Shown one piece after another: positions 25,251 to 32,700 of a stretch of 64,000 nt of DNA. A model generated the notes under the pieces. It saw only the letters and a list, made by a program, of their open reading frames with translations, searched no databases and was not told the DNA's origin. Origin of the DNA: Algibacter marinivivus (GTDB lineage: Bacteria > Bacteroidota > Bacteroidia > Flavobacteriales > Flavobacteriaceae); the NCBI RefSeq assembly GCF_003143755.1, contig NZ_QFRI01000001.1, positions 1,324,051 through 1,388,050 on the forward strand. The letters are read 5' to 3'. Made by a program: the position numbers and the translations under genes. Positions within the stretch are counted from its first letter, which is position 1. Each line of letters opens with the position of its first letter.

Positions 25251-25568
25251 ATGAAGAAGTTATTATTTGTTTTTGCCTTTTTAATTACTGTGGTTTCTTT
25301 TGCTCAAGAGCAGAAGAGAGATTTAAAACTTAATAAAGACACGAATTTAATTGATGTAGTTTATTATCACGACAATGGTGTTGTAAGCCAAACAGGATCT
25401 TACACAGCAGATGGTAAACTTCAAGGTGTTTGGTTAAGATATGACACAGAAGGCAAAAAAACAGTTTCTGCAAATTATGATAATGGAAAAAAAGTCGGCA
25501 AATGGATCTATTGGATTGACGGAATTAAAAAAGAAGTCAATTACGAAAATAACGTAGCATCTCTATAA
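25251..25568 (+). CDS. Secreted MORN-like (YwqK-type) repeat protein
   Basis: A 105-residue protein with a signal peptide (MKKLLFVFAFLITVVSFAQ) and three MORN_2-type repeats, with the pattern YYHDNGVVSQTGSY, GKLQGVWLRYDTEG and GKKVGKWIYWIDG. Such repeats occur in proteins annotated as YwqK antitoxins but the function here is unknown. The open frame extends to 25179, but the -7 box at 25216-25223 and the signal peptide place the start at 25251. It lies inside the presumed phosphate locus and has repeat-type control sites. Confidence 0.82.
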   Translation: MKKLLFVFAFLITVVSFAQEQKRDLKLNKDTNLIDVVYYHDNGVVSQTGSYTADGKLQGVWLRYDTEGKKTVSANYDNGKKVGKWIYWIDGIKKEVNYENNVASL

Positions 25569-25591
25569 CTTTTATAGAAAAATGAAACACA

Positions 25592-25621
25592 AAAAAAGCA
25601 TCCTATTTAGGATGCTTTTTT
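25592..25621. terminator. Bidirectional terminator
   Basis: AAAAAGCATCCTA and TAGGATGCTTTTT pair perfectly, between convergent genes ending at 25568 and 25643. Confidence 0.9.
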
Positions 25622-25642
25622 ATTTTGTATTATTTAATGCTA

Positions 25643-26812
25643 CTACTTAGTCCAACCTGCTCCCCAAGTGGCATAATCTGTAGCTGTACCTGTACCTTCG
25701 CCAGTATAAAAATCTGCATCAGTAAAAGTTACTGTTGTATCGTTTTTCATGTTAGTTGTTACATCAACAAAGGTAACACCTGTTACTTGTAAGTCATCAC
25801 TAACTACTCCGTTTCCTGTATCTAAATCGTCAAGATCAAATCCTTCAATGTACCCTGTAATATGAACATTTGAAAAGATACCTTGTGTTCCTGCTCTTAG
25901 TCTTACAGCTTCTGAGTGTCCTGCAGCAGTTCCTTCGCCTACAATAGTTAAATTATTAACTATAGGTTTAGAGAATATACCTGTTGCATTACTGAAATCT
26001 GTATTGTATCCATCAGCTTCAATAGCTTTATCGTCAGTTATTCTGTTTGAAATATATACATTAGTTAATGTTCCTGAATATCCTTCAGTCCAATCTACTG
26101 AATCATCTTCTGCATTAATCACAGAAACAAAACTTGCATTTACAGTTCCTCCAAAAAATTCAATACCATCATCTTTTCCAGCGTAAGCTTGAATATAATT
26201 TACATCTGTTCCGTTTCCTACACCGTAAAAAGAAAATCCATTGTTTTCAGATTGTCCATCTGCTGCACCACCAGAATATTCAACGCGAACATAATTTAAA
26301 GATCCAGAGTTGTCATCTGCAACATTTCCACCGTAAGGTAAACTTGCTATTTCTGAAGTTGCTGTTGCAGTTCCTGTTACAGAGTTTATAGGTGCATTAC
26401 CTAATATAATTAAACCTCCCCAATCTCCAGATGCAGGACTAGAAGCATCAGAAGTGAAAACAATTGGATTATCAGCGGTACCATTAGCAATAATTTGAGC
26501 GCCTTGAGAAATAGCAACATAAACATCTGCTCCAGAAGCTAAAGCTTCAATAGTCATACCTGCTGGAATAGTTAATGTTGTTCCGCTTGTCATGATTAAC
26601 GACCCATTTAATTTGTAGGTATTATTAGCGTCTAGAGTTAAATCTTCTGTGTAAGTTCCAGATAAGAAAATAGTTGCAGAATTTGTTGTTCCTCCTCCTG
26701 TAGTGTTGTTCACAACGCTGTTATCGTTTATTACAATATCAGCAGTGTCGTCAGTTGAGCATGAGAATACCATTGAAACTAATGCTAAGCCTAAGATTAT
26801 TTGTTTTTTCAT
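25643..26812 (-). CDS. Surface lipoprotein with right-handed beta-helix-like repeats
   Basis: A 389-residue lipoprotein (MKKQIILGLALVSMVFSC, Cys18). The mature part begins with a Thr/Asn/Gly-rich linker and continues as short beta-strand repeats with aligned Asn, Gly and Val (ANNTYKLNGSLIMTSGTTLTIPAGMTIEA, SFVSVINAEDDSVDWTEG), as in parallel beta-helix proteins. It follows the TonB receptor gene by 37 bases in the same operon, a position like that of SusD-type surface partners, though it is not SusD. Involvement in phosphate or phosphoester uptake is inferred from neighbours and shared promoter repeats. Confidence 0.78.
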   Translation of the reverse strand: MKKQIILGLALVSMVFSCSTDDTADIVINDNSVVNNTTGGGTTNSATIFLSGTYTEDLTLDANNTYKLNGSLIMTSGTTLTIPAGMTIEALASGADVYVAISQGAQIIANGTADNPIVFTSDASSPASGDWGGLIILGNAPINSVTGTATATSEIASLPYGGNVADDNSGSLNYVRVEYSGGAADGQSENNGFSFYGVGNGTDVNYIQAYAGKDDGIEFFGGTVNASFVSVINAEDDSVDWTEGYSGTLTNVYISNRITDDKAIEADGYNTDFSNATGIFSKPIVNNLTIVGEGTAAGHSEAVRLRAGTQGIFSNVHITGYIEGFDLDDLDTGNGVVSDDLQVTGVTFVDVTTNMKNDTTVTFTDADFYTGEGTGTATDYATWGAGWTK

Positions 26813-26849
26813 TGTTATCGTTTTTAATTTAATTTTTGATTAATTTTTT

Positions 26850-29657
26850 TTAAAATTTATATTTAAGTTGAAGCCCTATGTTTAGCCCTCTTTTGTAATC
26901 TGTTACGCCTTTTCCGTTTGCAGAAACAACCAAAACATCTCCTAAGTTTTGATCTTCTCTTACGTATTGAATGGTTGGATTTAATATGTTTTTAGCACTG
27001 AAGTTGATTTCGAAATTTTCTTTAATAGTATTTTTCCAAATAAAATCTAGAGTAGGAACACTTTTTTCAACAATGTTTCCTAAATCTCCTGAACCTAATG
27101 CATCAATACGATCTGAAAAATATGAGAATACTAAATTGGCAACAGGCTTATAGTTTTTAAAGTTTGTTGGTGAATAACTAACATCTGCGTTTAATAAGAA
27201 TGGAGAAGCACCTTGTAATTCGTCTTCATTTCTATTGAATGCTAAATCGAAAGTCCCATCTATAGTTTCATATAAATCTTGCTTCGTATTCATATACGTA
27301 GCGTTTATTCCAAAAGAAAGATTGGTGTTTTCATCTTCATCAATTAAAAGATTTTTTCTTAGTTCTACTTCAAAACCATAAATAGTTGCTTGGTCTCCAG
27401 TTCTTACATAACGCTGTGTTCCTGTTGCATCACCAACTACTACTAAATTAATTGGATTGTCAATTTGTTTTGTAAAAGCCCCTAAAGAGAAGATTTCACT
27501 TTTTCCAAAAAACCACTCGTATTTTAAATCGATGTTTAAGATGTCTGAATATCCAAGGACATCTGGATTACCACCTATTCTTGTTGATACATCTTCATAA
27601 ACAAACGGAGCAATTTCCTTAAACTCAGGAGTAGAAACCGTTCTACTTGCTGATAAACGAAGGTTCTGCTCATCGTTTAATGCATATTTGATGTTTAAAC
27701 TAGGTAGGATGAACGTTTCTTTTGATGTTTTTGAATCGACTCCATCATTCCCTAAGTTAATTACATCATATGAAATATTTTGTTCAAAGCTTTCAAGTCT
27801 TACACCAGGGACAAACAACCATTTTTCTCCAGCAGTAATTTCTGCATCAGCATAACCAGAATAAATATTTAATTTTCCACTATACGTGTTTTCAAAAAGG
27901 CCTGGTCTGTTTGTGTTTGATAAACCTGGATAAGGATTGATAACTTTTAATTCATAAATTCCGTTAGAAGATTCATTAAGATTTAAATTTTCTAGGTTGA
28001 AAACTGAATCAAAATTATTTACATCAGTAATTTGATACCCACCTTCAACAATATCATAACCATACCTTATGTTATTAAACTGTCTTGTTTTATGGCGCCC
28101 ATTATATCCAAAATTCAATTTTAAATTATCATTGGCTTTGTAAGCTAAATTAATGCTACCATTATATTCATCGTCTTCAATTTTTTGAAAATAACGTTGG
28201 TTGTCAAATACTACATTACTGTAAAATGTTGGGTTAGTATTTGGGTCGTTATCTAGTGCAAATTGATAATTTTCAACACTAAAACGCTTTCTGTCAGGTT
28301 GATCTGAGAATACTTTATTGTATCCAAATCCCCAATCTAATTCTAGTTTACCAGATTTGTGATTTCCTAATAACTGATTTACAAACATTCTAGTTTGATC
28401 GAACTGTATGTTTTGTTGATAAAAACCTTGGTCTGTATCTAAAATAGCATCTCTGTTTCTACCATTTCCATCAATACCAAAATAACCAACTTCATCTGAA
28501 GAACTATTGATAAAAACCGAATTAAAACTCAAGCGATTATCATCATTAATTTTGTATTTTAAGTTAGCCATTGCTGTTGATGTAGTGCCGTATTCAAACT
28601 CTTCTGATTCTTCAAAAGCTTTCTTTTCTACAGTTGTAAAATCAACATTTTTTCCGCTTCTGTATTCATAGTTATTCTCAAAACTACCGGTAAAAAACAT
28701 GCTTAATTTAGAACCATTTTCAAATTTGAATGAATTTCCAATAGAGGCTCCATAAGCCACATTTACTGGAGTATCAACATTAACAGGATCTACACCATGC
28801 GATAAAATTATTGCAAAAGGATTGTGATCATATCTTCCATAGTATCCAAAATAACCTGACCCTTCGCTACGTACAAAATTTTTACCAATAGCGTTGGTGT
28901 TAAAACCAGTTCCTGAAAATACATCAACAAAGAAACCACCGTTGTGTTCTTTTGAAGTAATATCTACATTACCCGCAGCAAAATCACCATAAAATTGTGC
29001 AGCATAAGCTTTACTTATAGATACATTTTGAATCACATCAGAAGAGAATAGGTTTAAATCAATATTCTTTTTGTTTATATCATTTGATGGTAATGATAAA
29101 CCGTTCATGGTTGTATTTAAATATCTATCACCTAAACCACGCACGTAAACATTGCTTGACCCTTCTTGTTTTGAGACCCCCGAGATTTTTGCAACCGCCC
29201 CAGCAGCATCACTTACACCTTTTCTTGAAAGTTCTTGTGCACCAATACTTTGTTTAATCTCAACAGCTTTTCTTTGCTGAGTCAATAAAGCTTGTTCACT
29301 TTCTCTTGTAGTAGTGGTTGTAATAATTACTTCATCTAAAGATGCAGCACTAGCACTCATCGATACATTTACTTCAGTATTATTTCCAGCCGTAATTTCT
29401 ACTGGAATTTCTTGTGTTTCGTATCCAACAAAACTGAATACTAAAGTATAAGACCCTATTTCTAAATCATTAAAAGTATAAAGTCCGTCAAAATCAGAAG
29501 TGGTTCCTTTAGTTGTTCCTTTTATTAAAACATTAGCAAACGCTAAAGGCTCATTATTATATTCTTTATCAGTTAGCTTTCCGCTTACAGAACCTGTGTC
29601 CTGAGCATAAGTAAACGCAGTGATTAAGAGTGTAAATAACAGTATAAATTTTTTCAT
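26850..29657 (-). CDS. TonB-dependent receptor with CarboxypepD_reg-like N-terminus
   Basis: A 935-residue outer-membrane importer. After the signal peptide (MKKFILLFTLLITAFTYAQ) comes a carboxypeptidase-regulatory-like domain (residues 22-110, SGKLTDKEYNNEPLAFANVLIKGTTKGTTSDFDGLYTF), then the plug (from about 115, with YVRGLGDRYLNTTMNGLSLPS) and a 22-strand barrel ending with YKRGLNIGLQLKYKF. The substrate is not evident; the neighbouring phosphate genes and the 11-bp repeat promoter suggest a phosphorus compound. The beta-helix lipoprotein follows in the same operon. Its N-terminal domain is duplicated as the separate gene at 29961. Confidence 0.92.
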   Translation of the reverse strand: MKKFILLFTLLITAFTYAQDTGSVSGKLTDKEYNNEPLAFANVLIKGTTKGTTSDFDGLYTFNDLEIGSYTLVFSFVGYETQEIPVEITAGNNTEVNVSMSASAASLDEVIITTTTTRESEQALLTQQRKAVEIKQSIGAQELSRKGVSDAAGAVAKISGVSKQEGSSNVYVRGLGDRYLNTTMNGLSLPSNDINKKNIDLNLFSSDVIQNVSISKAYAAQFYGDFAAGNVDITSKEHNGGFFVDVFSGTGFNTNAIGKNFVRSEGSGYFGYYGRYDHNPFAIILSHGVDPVNVDTPVNVAYGASIGNSFKFENGSKLSMFFTGSFENNYEYRSGKNVDFTTVEKKAFEESEEFEYGTTSTAMANLKYKINDDNRLSFNSVFINSSSDEVGYFGIDGNGRNRDAILDTDQGFYQQNIQFDQTRMFVNQLLGNHKSGKLELDWGFGYNKVFSDQPDRKRFSVENYQFALDNDPNTNPTFYSNVVFDNQRYFQKIEDDEYNGSINLAYKANDNLKLNFGYNGRHKTRQFNNIRYGYDIVEGGYQITDVNNFDSVFNLENLNLNESSNGIYELKVINPYPGLSNTNRPGLFENTYSGKLNIYSGYADAEITAGEKWLFVPGVRLESFEQNISYDVINLGNDGVDSKTSKETFILPSLNIKYALNDEQNLRLSASRTVSTPEFKEIAPFVYEDVSTRIGGNPDVLGYSDILNIDLKYEWFFGKSEIFSLGAFTKQIDNPINLVVVGDATGTQRYVRTGDQATIYGFEVELRKNLLIDEDENTNLSFGINATYMNTKQDLYETIDGTFDLAFNRNEDELQGASPFLLNADVSYSPTNFKNYKPVANLVFSYFSDRIDALGSGDLGNIVEKSVPTLDFIWKNTIKENFEINFSAKNILNPTIQYVREDQNLGDVLVVSANGKGVTDYKRGLNIGLQLKYKF

Positions 29658-29679
29658 TAGTTCATTTAATTTCTTGCCG

Positions 29680-29758
29680 CAAAGAAACTACCGTATTGTA
29701 AATACTGTGTTACCTTAGGATTAAAGAACCGTAATAAAAGCGTTAGCTTAATGTTACC
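29680..29758 (-). promoter_or_regulatory. Candidate Pho-box array and promoter of TonB receptor
   Basis: On the minus strand from 29758 down, five 11-bp units follow each other: GGTAACATTAA, GCTAACGCTTT, TATTACGGTTC, TTTAATCCTAA, GGTAACACAGT. A TTTCTTTG box (29680-29687) follows after 16 bases. The order and phase of units match the array at 30392-30446. A further pair GTTAACTAAAT and GTAACCTTATA lies upstream (about 29778-29799). The rest of the 303-base gap holds the terminator at 29871-29911. Confidence 0.6.
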
Positions 29759-29870
29759 AATTTGGTACTGTTTTCCCTATAAGGTTACATTTAGTTAACA
29801 TTGAAAAATTATTTGCTATAAATCAGAATAGTTAAATGATTGAAGGAGAATAGAAAAACAGTATATAATG

Positions 29871-29911
29871 AAAAAAAGAAGCTTTCCTTTTTGAAGGAAA
29901 GCTTCTTTTTT
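29871..29911. terminator. Terminator of stand-alone domain gene
   Basis: GAAGCTTTCCTT and AAGGAAAGCTTC form a 12-bp perfect stem flanked by A7 and T6 runs. It lies about 50 bases past the stop at 29961. Confidence 0.9.
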
Positions 29912-29960
29912 AAAATGTATTTATTGTTAACTAGACAATAAATATGACTAACTAAACTAA

Positions 29961-30344
29961 CTAATTATTTACAGTAGAAGATGAGCTATTATCTGCGCTT
30001 GCCATTGTTGCAACTAAATCTTCTAAAGATATGGTACTTGCTTCTAAAACAATTTTAGCTGTAACTATTTTGTTTGAAGCAACTGTAATTTTTGTTTCCT
30101 TAGTATTATAGCCTGTAAAGCTACTTACTAAAGTATATTCACCATCGTTTAGGTTTTTAAACTTAAAAACACCTTTTTCATCAGATAAAACTGTAGCACC
30201 GGTTTCTTTAATTGAAACTTTAGCAAACATTAAAGGCTGGTTATTAGATTCAAAATCTAATAAGTTACCGTTTATAGAACCGGTACTCTGTGCATACGAT
30301 AGTGCAGAGATAAAAAATAAGGCTATATATAAAATTTGTTTCAT
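29961..30344 (-). CDS. Stand-alone CarboxypepD_reg-like domain protein
   Basis: A 127-residue secreted protein: signal peptide (MKQILYIALFFISALSYAQ) and one beta-sandwich domain. It is clearly similar to residues 1-115 of the adjacent TonB receptor: STGSINGNLLDFESNNQPLMFAKVSI against DTGSVSGKLTDKEYNNEPLAFANVLI, and YTLVSSFTGY against YTLVFSFVGY. It stops just where the receptor's plug begins (SLEDLV against SLDEVI). It thus looks like a duplicated and truncated receptor N-terminus kept as its own gene. The frame extends to 30377, but the -7 box at 30367-30374 and the signal peptide fix the start at 30344. Confidence 0.82.
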   Translation of the reverse strand: MKQILYIALFFISALSYAQSTGSINGNLLDFESNNQPLMFAKVSIKETGATVLSDEKGVFKFKNLNDGEYTLVSSFTGYNTKETKITVASNKIVTAKIVLEASTISLEDLVATMASADNSSSSTVNN

Positions 30345-30366
30345 TGTATTATTCAAAATTACACTG

Positions 30367-30374
30367 CAAAAATA
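30367..30374 (-). promoter_or_regulatory. -7 box of stand-alone domain gene
   Basis: TATTTTTG on the minus strand, a perfect TAnnTTTG, lies 22 bases upstream of the start and 17 bases downstream of the 11-bp repeat array. Confidence 0.65.
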
Positions 30375-30391
30375 CACTCAGACACCACAAT

Positions 30392-30446
30392 TATGTGTTA
30401 CCAAATTATTAAACAACCATGATTAAAATGTTACCTTAATGTTAAC
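30392..30446 (-). promoter_or_regulatory. Candidate Pho-box array of stand-alone domain gene
   Basis: Five 11-bp units on the minus strand from 30446 down: GTTAACATTAA, GGTAACATTTT, AATCATGGTTG, TTTAATAATTT, GGTAACACATA. Units 1, 2 and 5 are clear copies of one motif, and all five correspond in order to the array at 29704-29758. Confidence 0.6.
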
Positions 30447-30499
30447 TGATTTCTCAAGATATTTTTTACCGAATTTATTATCTTGCCGTAACTTAAAAA

Positions 30500-31846
30500 A
30501 TGACTATGAACTGGGAACAACTTCTCTCCTTAAAACGCTATGGCGACACCAATAAACGCATCCGTAAAGAACAAGATGAAACCCGTTTAGGTTTTGAGGT
30601 AGATTACGATCGTGTTATCTTTTCATCAGAGTTTAGAAGTCTTCAAGATAAAACGCAAGTTATTCCACTTTCTGAAACTGATTTTGTGCACACACGTTTA
30701 ACACACAGTTTAGAAGTAAGTGTTGTTGGGCGTTCGTTGGGTAGACGCGTAGGTCAAAAACTATTAGAAAAACACCCACATTTACAAAGTACGCTTGGGT
30801 ATCAAGCTAACGATTTTGGAGCCATAGTTGCAGCAGCAGCCTTAGCGCACGATATTGGAAACCCTCCTTTCGGACATTCAGGAGAAAAAGCCATAGGCGA
30901 ATTTTTTAAAACAGGAGAAGGTAAGCAGTTTAAAAGTCAACTAACCGATAAAGAATATCAAGATTTATGCGATTTTGAAGGGAATGCTAATGGGTTTAAA
31001 ATTCTAACTGAAAGCAGAGCAGGACGCGAAGGCGGATTACGATTAAGCTACGCCACTCTTGGTGCATTTATGAAATACCCAAAAGAGTCGCTACCTAAAA
31101 AGCCAACAAACCACATAGCAGATAAAAAATATGGATTTTTCCAATCCGAAAAAGAAGCCTTTCAAGACGTAGCAAACGAGTTGGGATTACTAAAACGTAG
31201 CGATAAACACATTAGTTATACACGTCATCCACTCGCATATTTAGTAGAAGCCGCAGACGATATTTGTTACACCATTATAGATTTTGAAGACGGTATAAAC
31301 CTAGGCCTCATTCAAGAAGAATTTGCGCTAGAATACCTCTCCAAAATTATTAGAGAAACCATCAAACCAGAAAACTATTATGCGCTTTCCACTAAAGAAG
31401 ACCGCGTAGGCTATTTGCGCGCTCTAGCCATTGGCTCGTTAATTAATGATGCTGTTAATATTTTTATGAAACACGAAGATGCTATTTTAAACGGCAATTT
31501 CGATTGCGCCTTACTAGATAAAAGCAAATACGAAGCCCAAATAAACGACATTATAAAAATTAGTATCGAAAACATTTACCAATCTACAGAGGTTATCGAT
31601 AAAGAAATTGCAGGTTATGGCGTTATAAACATGCTACTAAACACATACACAAACGCTGTAAATAATAGTTTTAACAACACTGCATCAAATTACGATAAAC
31701 TCATTTTAAAAGGTTTACCAAAAACTATCAAAACAAACAATTCTAGCCTATACAACCGCTTATCAAGCGTGTGTTATTACGTGTCTTTACTCTCCGATAG
31801 CAAGGCGATATTAGATTATAAAAAGATAAAAGGTATTAGTTTTTAA
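30500..31846 (+). CDS. dgt: dGTP triphosphohydrolase (HD domain)
   Basis: A 448-residue HD-superfamily enzyme that splits dNTPs, chiefly dGTP, to nucleoside and triphosphate. The N-terminal signature DYDRVIFSSEFRSLQDKTQV and the metal site HTRLTHSLEV with AHDIGNPPFGHSGE (His, His-Asp) are complete, and ADDICYTIIDFEDG carries the last Asp ligand. Start is ATG 30500 or 30506 (MTM). It lies divergent from the domain gene at 30344, and its stop is followed after 11 bases by a repeat element. Confidence 0.92.
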   Translation: MTMNWEQLLSLKRYGDTNKRIRKEQDETRLGFEVDYDRVIFSSEFRSLQDKTQVIPLSETDFVHTRLTHSLEVSVVGRSLGRRVGQKLLEKHPHLQSTLGYQANDFGAIVAAAALAHDIGNPPFGHSGEKAIGEFFKTGEGKQFKSQLTDKEYQDLCDFEGNANGFKILTESRAGREGGLRLSYATLGAFMKYPKESLPKKPTNHIADKKYGFFQSEKEAFQDVANELGLLKRSDKHISYTRHPLAYLVEAADDICYTIIDFEDGINLGLIQEEFALEYLSKIIRETIKPENYYALSTKEDRVGYLRALAIGSLINDAVNIFMKHEDAILNGNFDCALLDKSKYEAQINDIIKISIENIYQSTEVIDKEIAGYGVINMLLNTYTNAVNNSFNNTASNYDKLILKGLPKTIKTNNSSLYNRLSSVCYYVSLLSDSKAILDYKKIKGISF

Positions 31847-31857
31847 AAAGATTATTT

Positions 31858-32010
31858 GGGCGTTACCCCGAAAAGGGTCGGGCTTTACACTATATCTTTT
31901 TAAAGTGTCATTGCGAGGAGTGAGCGACGTGGCAATCTTTTAAATTATAGTTCTGTATAAACTTTAAGTTTTCTAAGCTTTAAAAAGGATGCCGTTGCAA
32001 TCCCTAACGC
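31858..32010 (+). repeat. GGGCGTTACC repeat copy with internal insertion
   Basis: The element reads GGGCGTTACCCC, GGGTCGGGCTTT, TATATCTTTTT, then about 75 extra bases, then AAAAAGGATGCCGTTGC and CAATCCCTAACGC. The extra bases begin with the palindromic repeat of the next entry and fall in what is a short hairpin loop in the copy at 9761-9878. It starts 11 bases after the dgt stop. I see nothing coding between 31847 and 32084. Confidence 0.75.
31905..31941. repeat. GTCATTGCGAGGAG palindromic repeat nested in larger repeat
   Basis: GTCATTGCGAGGAG...GTGGCAATCT has ATTGC and GCAAT ends and belongs to the same broad class as the GTCATTCC...GGAATCT palindromes at 11916 and 15951. It interrupts the repeat at 31858-32010. 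Confidence 0.65.
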
Positions 32011-32084
32011 AACTTTCCGCTAAAGAAGTTTTATCCTAAAAATATACTTTTATTTGCTATTGGGTGAACACCAAATTTTAGAAT

Positions 32085-32663
32085 TTCGTTTAACGTGAAC
32101 GTGTATGGTTTTGTTGCATCCGTACTAAGAAAACAAATAGTTGCGAACCCATTGTTCAGAAGCGATAGAATTTCCGATAAGAATTTCCGAGTAATGAACT
32201 ATACACTTTGTTTATTTTTAGAACATATCTTGGAATTCTTCACGACTTTTTTCATACTTCAGGAATTCCTCATGTGATAATTCAATTAGAACAGAACCAT
32301 ATTCTACATATTTTTCTAAGTGATTAGATTTTAAGTAATAAATTATTTGTTCATGAACTTGCGGATGATCAAGGTCTTTTAGTAAAAGCTTTGAATATCT
32401 TTTTCTAGATTTAGGATATTGTATCCAGAATCTTTTGTAATCACCATGTACTTCATTGGCAATTTTCCAACTGAGTGAGTTTACTATATTTTTCGGAACA
32501 TTTCCATTCGCTATGTTTATATAAAACTCAACAATTTTAGCGTGAAACTTTTGTCTTGATTCAACTCCATGTATTCCAAAAAGTAATCTTAGGCTCATAA
32601 ATTAACTACAATGTTTTTACGGATATGCGTCGTTTTAATGACTTAAATCCGACGTTAAACGAA
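32085..32663. mobile_element. 579-bp element with 12-bp terminal inverted repeats
   Basis: TTCGTTTAACGT at 32085-32096 and its exact reverse complement ACGTTAAACGAA at 32652-32663 bound a unit that holds a single gene (32218-32598, minus). Between the left end and the gene lies a long imperfect hairpin: GTGTATGGTT (32101-32110) against AACTATACAC (32197-32206). There is no transposase or integrase. It resembles a non-autonomous cassette or MITE-like unit. The core GTTAAAC also fits the integron GTTRRRY consensus, but the architecture is not a clear attC. No certain target-site duplication is seen. Confidence 0.5.
32218..32598 (-). CDS. Unknown 126-residue protein in inverted-repeat element
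   Basis: I do not recognise it. The product is soluble, rich in charged and aromatic residues (IANEVHGDYKRFWIQYPKSRKRYSKLLLKDLDHPQVHEQIIYYLKSN cannot be matched to a known motif) and mostly helical by appearance, without signal peptide or membrane segment. It fills the 579-bp inverted-repeat-bounded element and is not in an operon with its neighbours. Codon use looks like the surrounding genes. Confidence 0.6.
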   Translation of the reverse strand: MSLRLLFGIHGVESRQKFHAKIVEFYINIANGNVPKNIVNSLSWKIANEVHGDYKRFWIQYPKSRKRYSKLLLKDLDHPQVHEQIIYYLKSNHLEKYVEYGSVLIELSHEEFLKYEKSREEFQDMF

Positions 32664-32700
32664 GTTAGTTGATTTTTCTTAGAAAGTCAAGAAGAGGTCT

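Noticed and set aside
32095-32277. 60-residue plus-strand frame inside the 579-bp element
   Set aside because: It lies on the terminal hairpin and overlaps the end of the opposite-strand gene; composition is not protein-like.
32085-32663. Integron gene cassette with attC
   Set aside because: Only one GTTRRRY-like core can be argued and no intI is present; reported instead as an inverted-repeat-bounded element.
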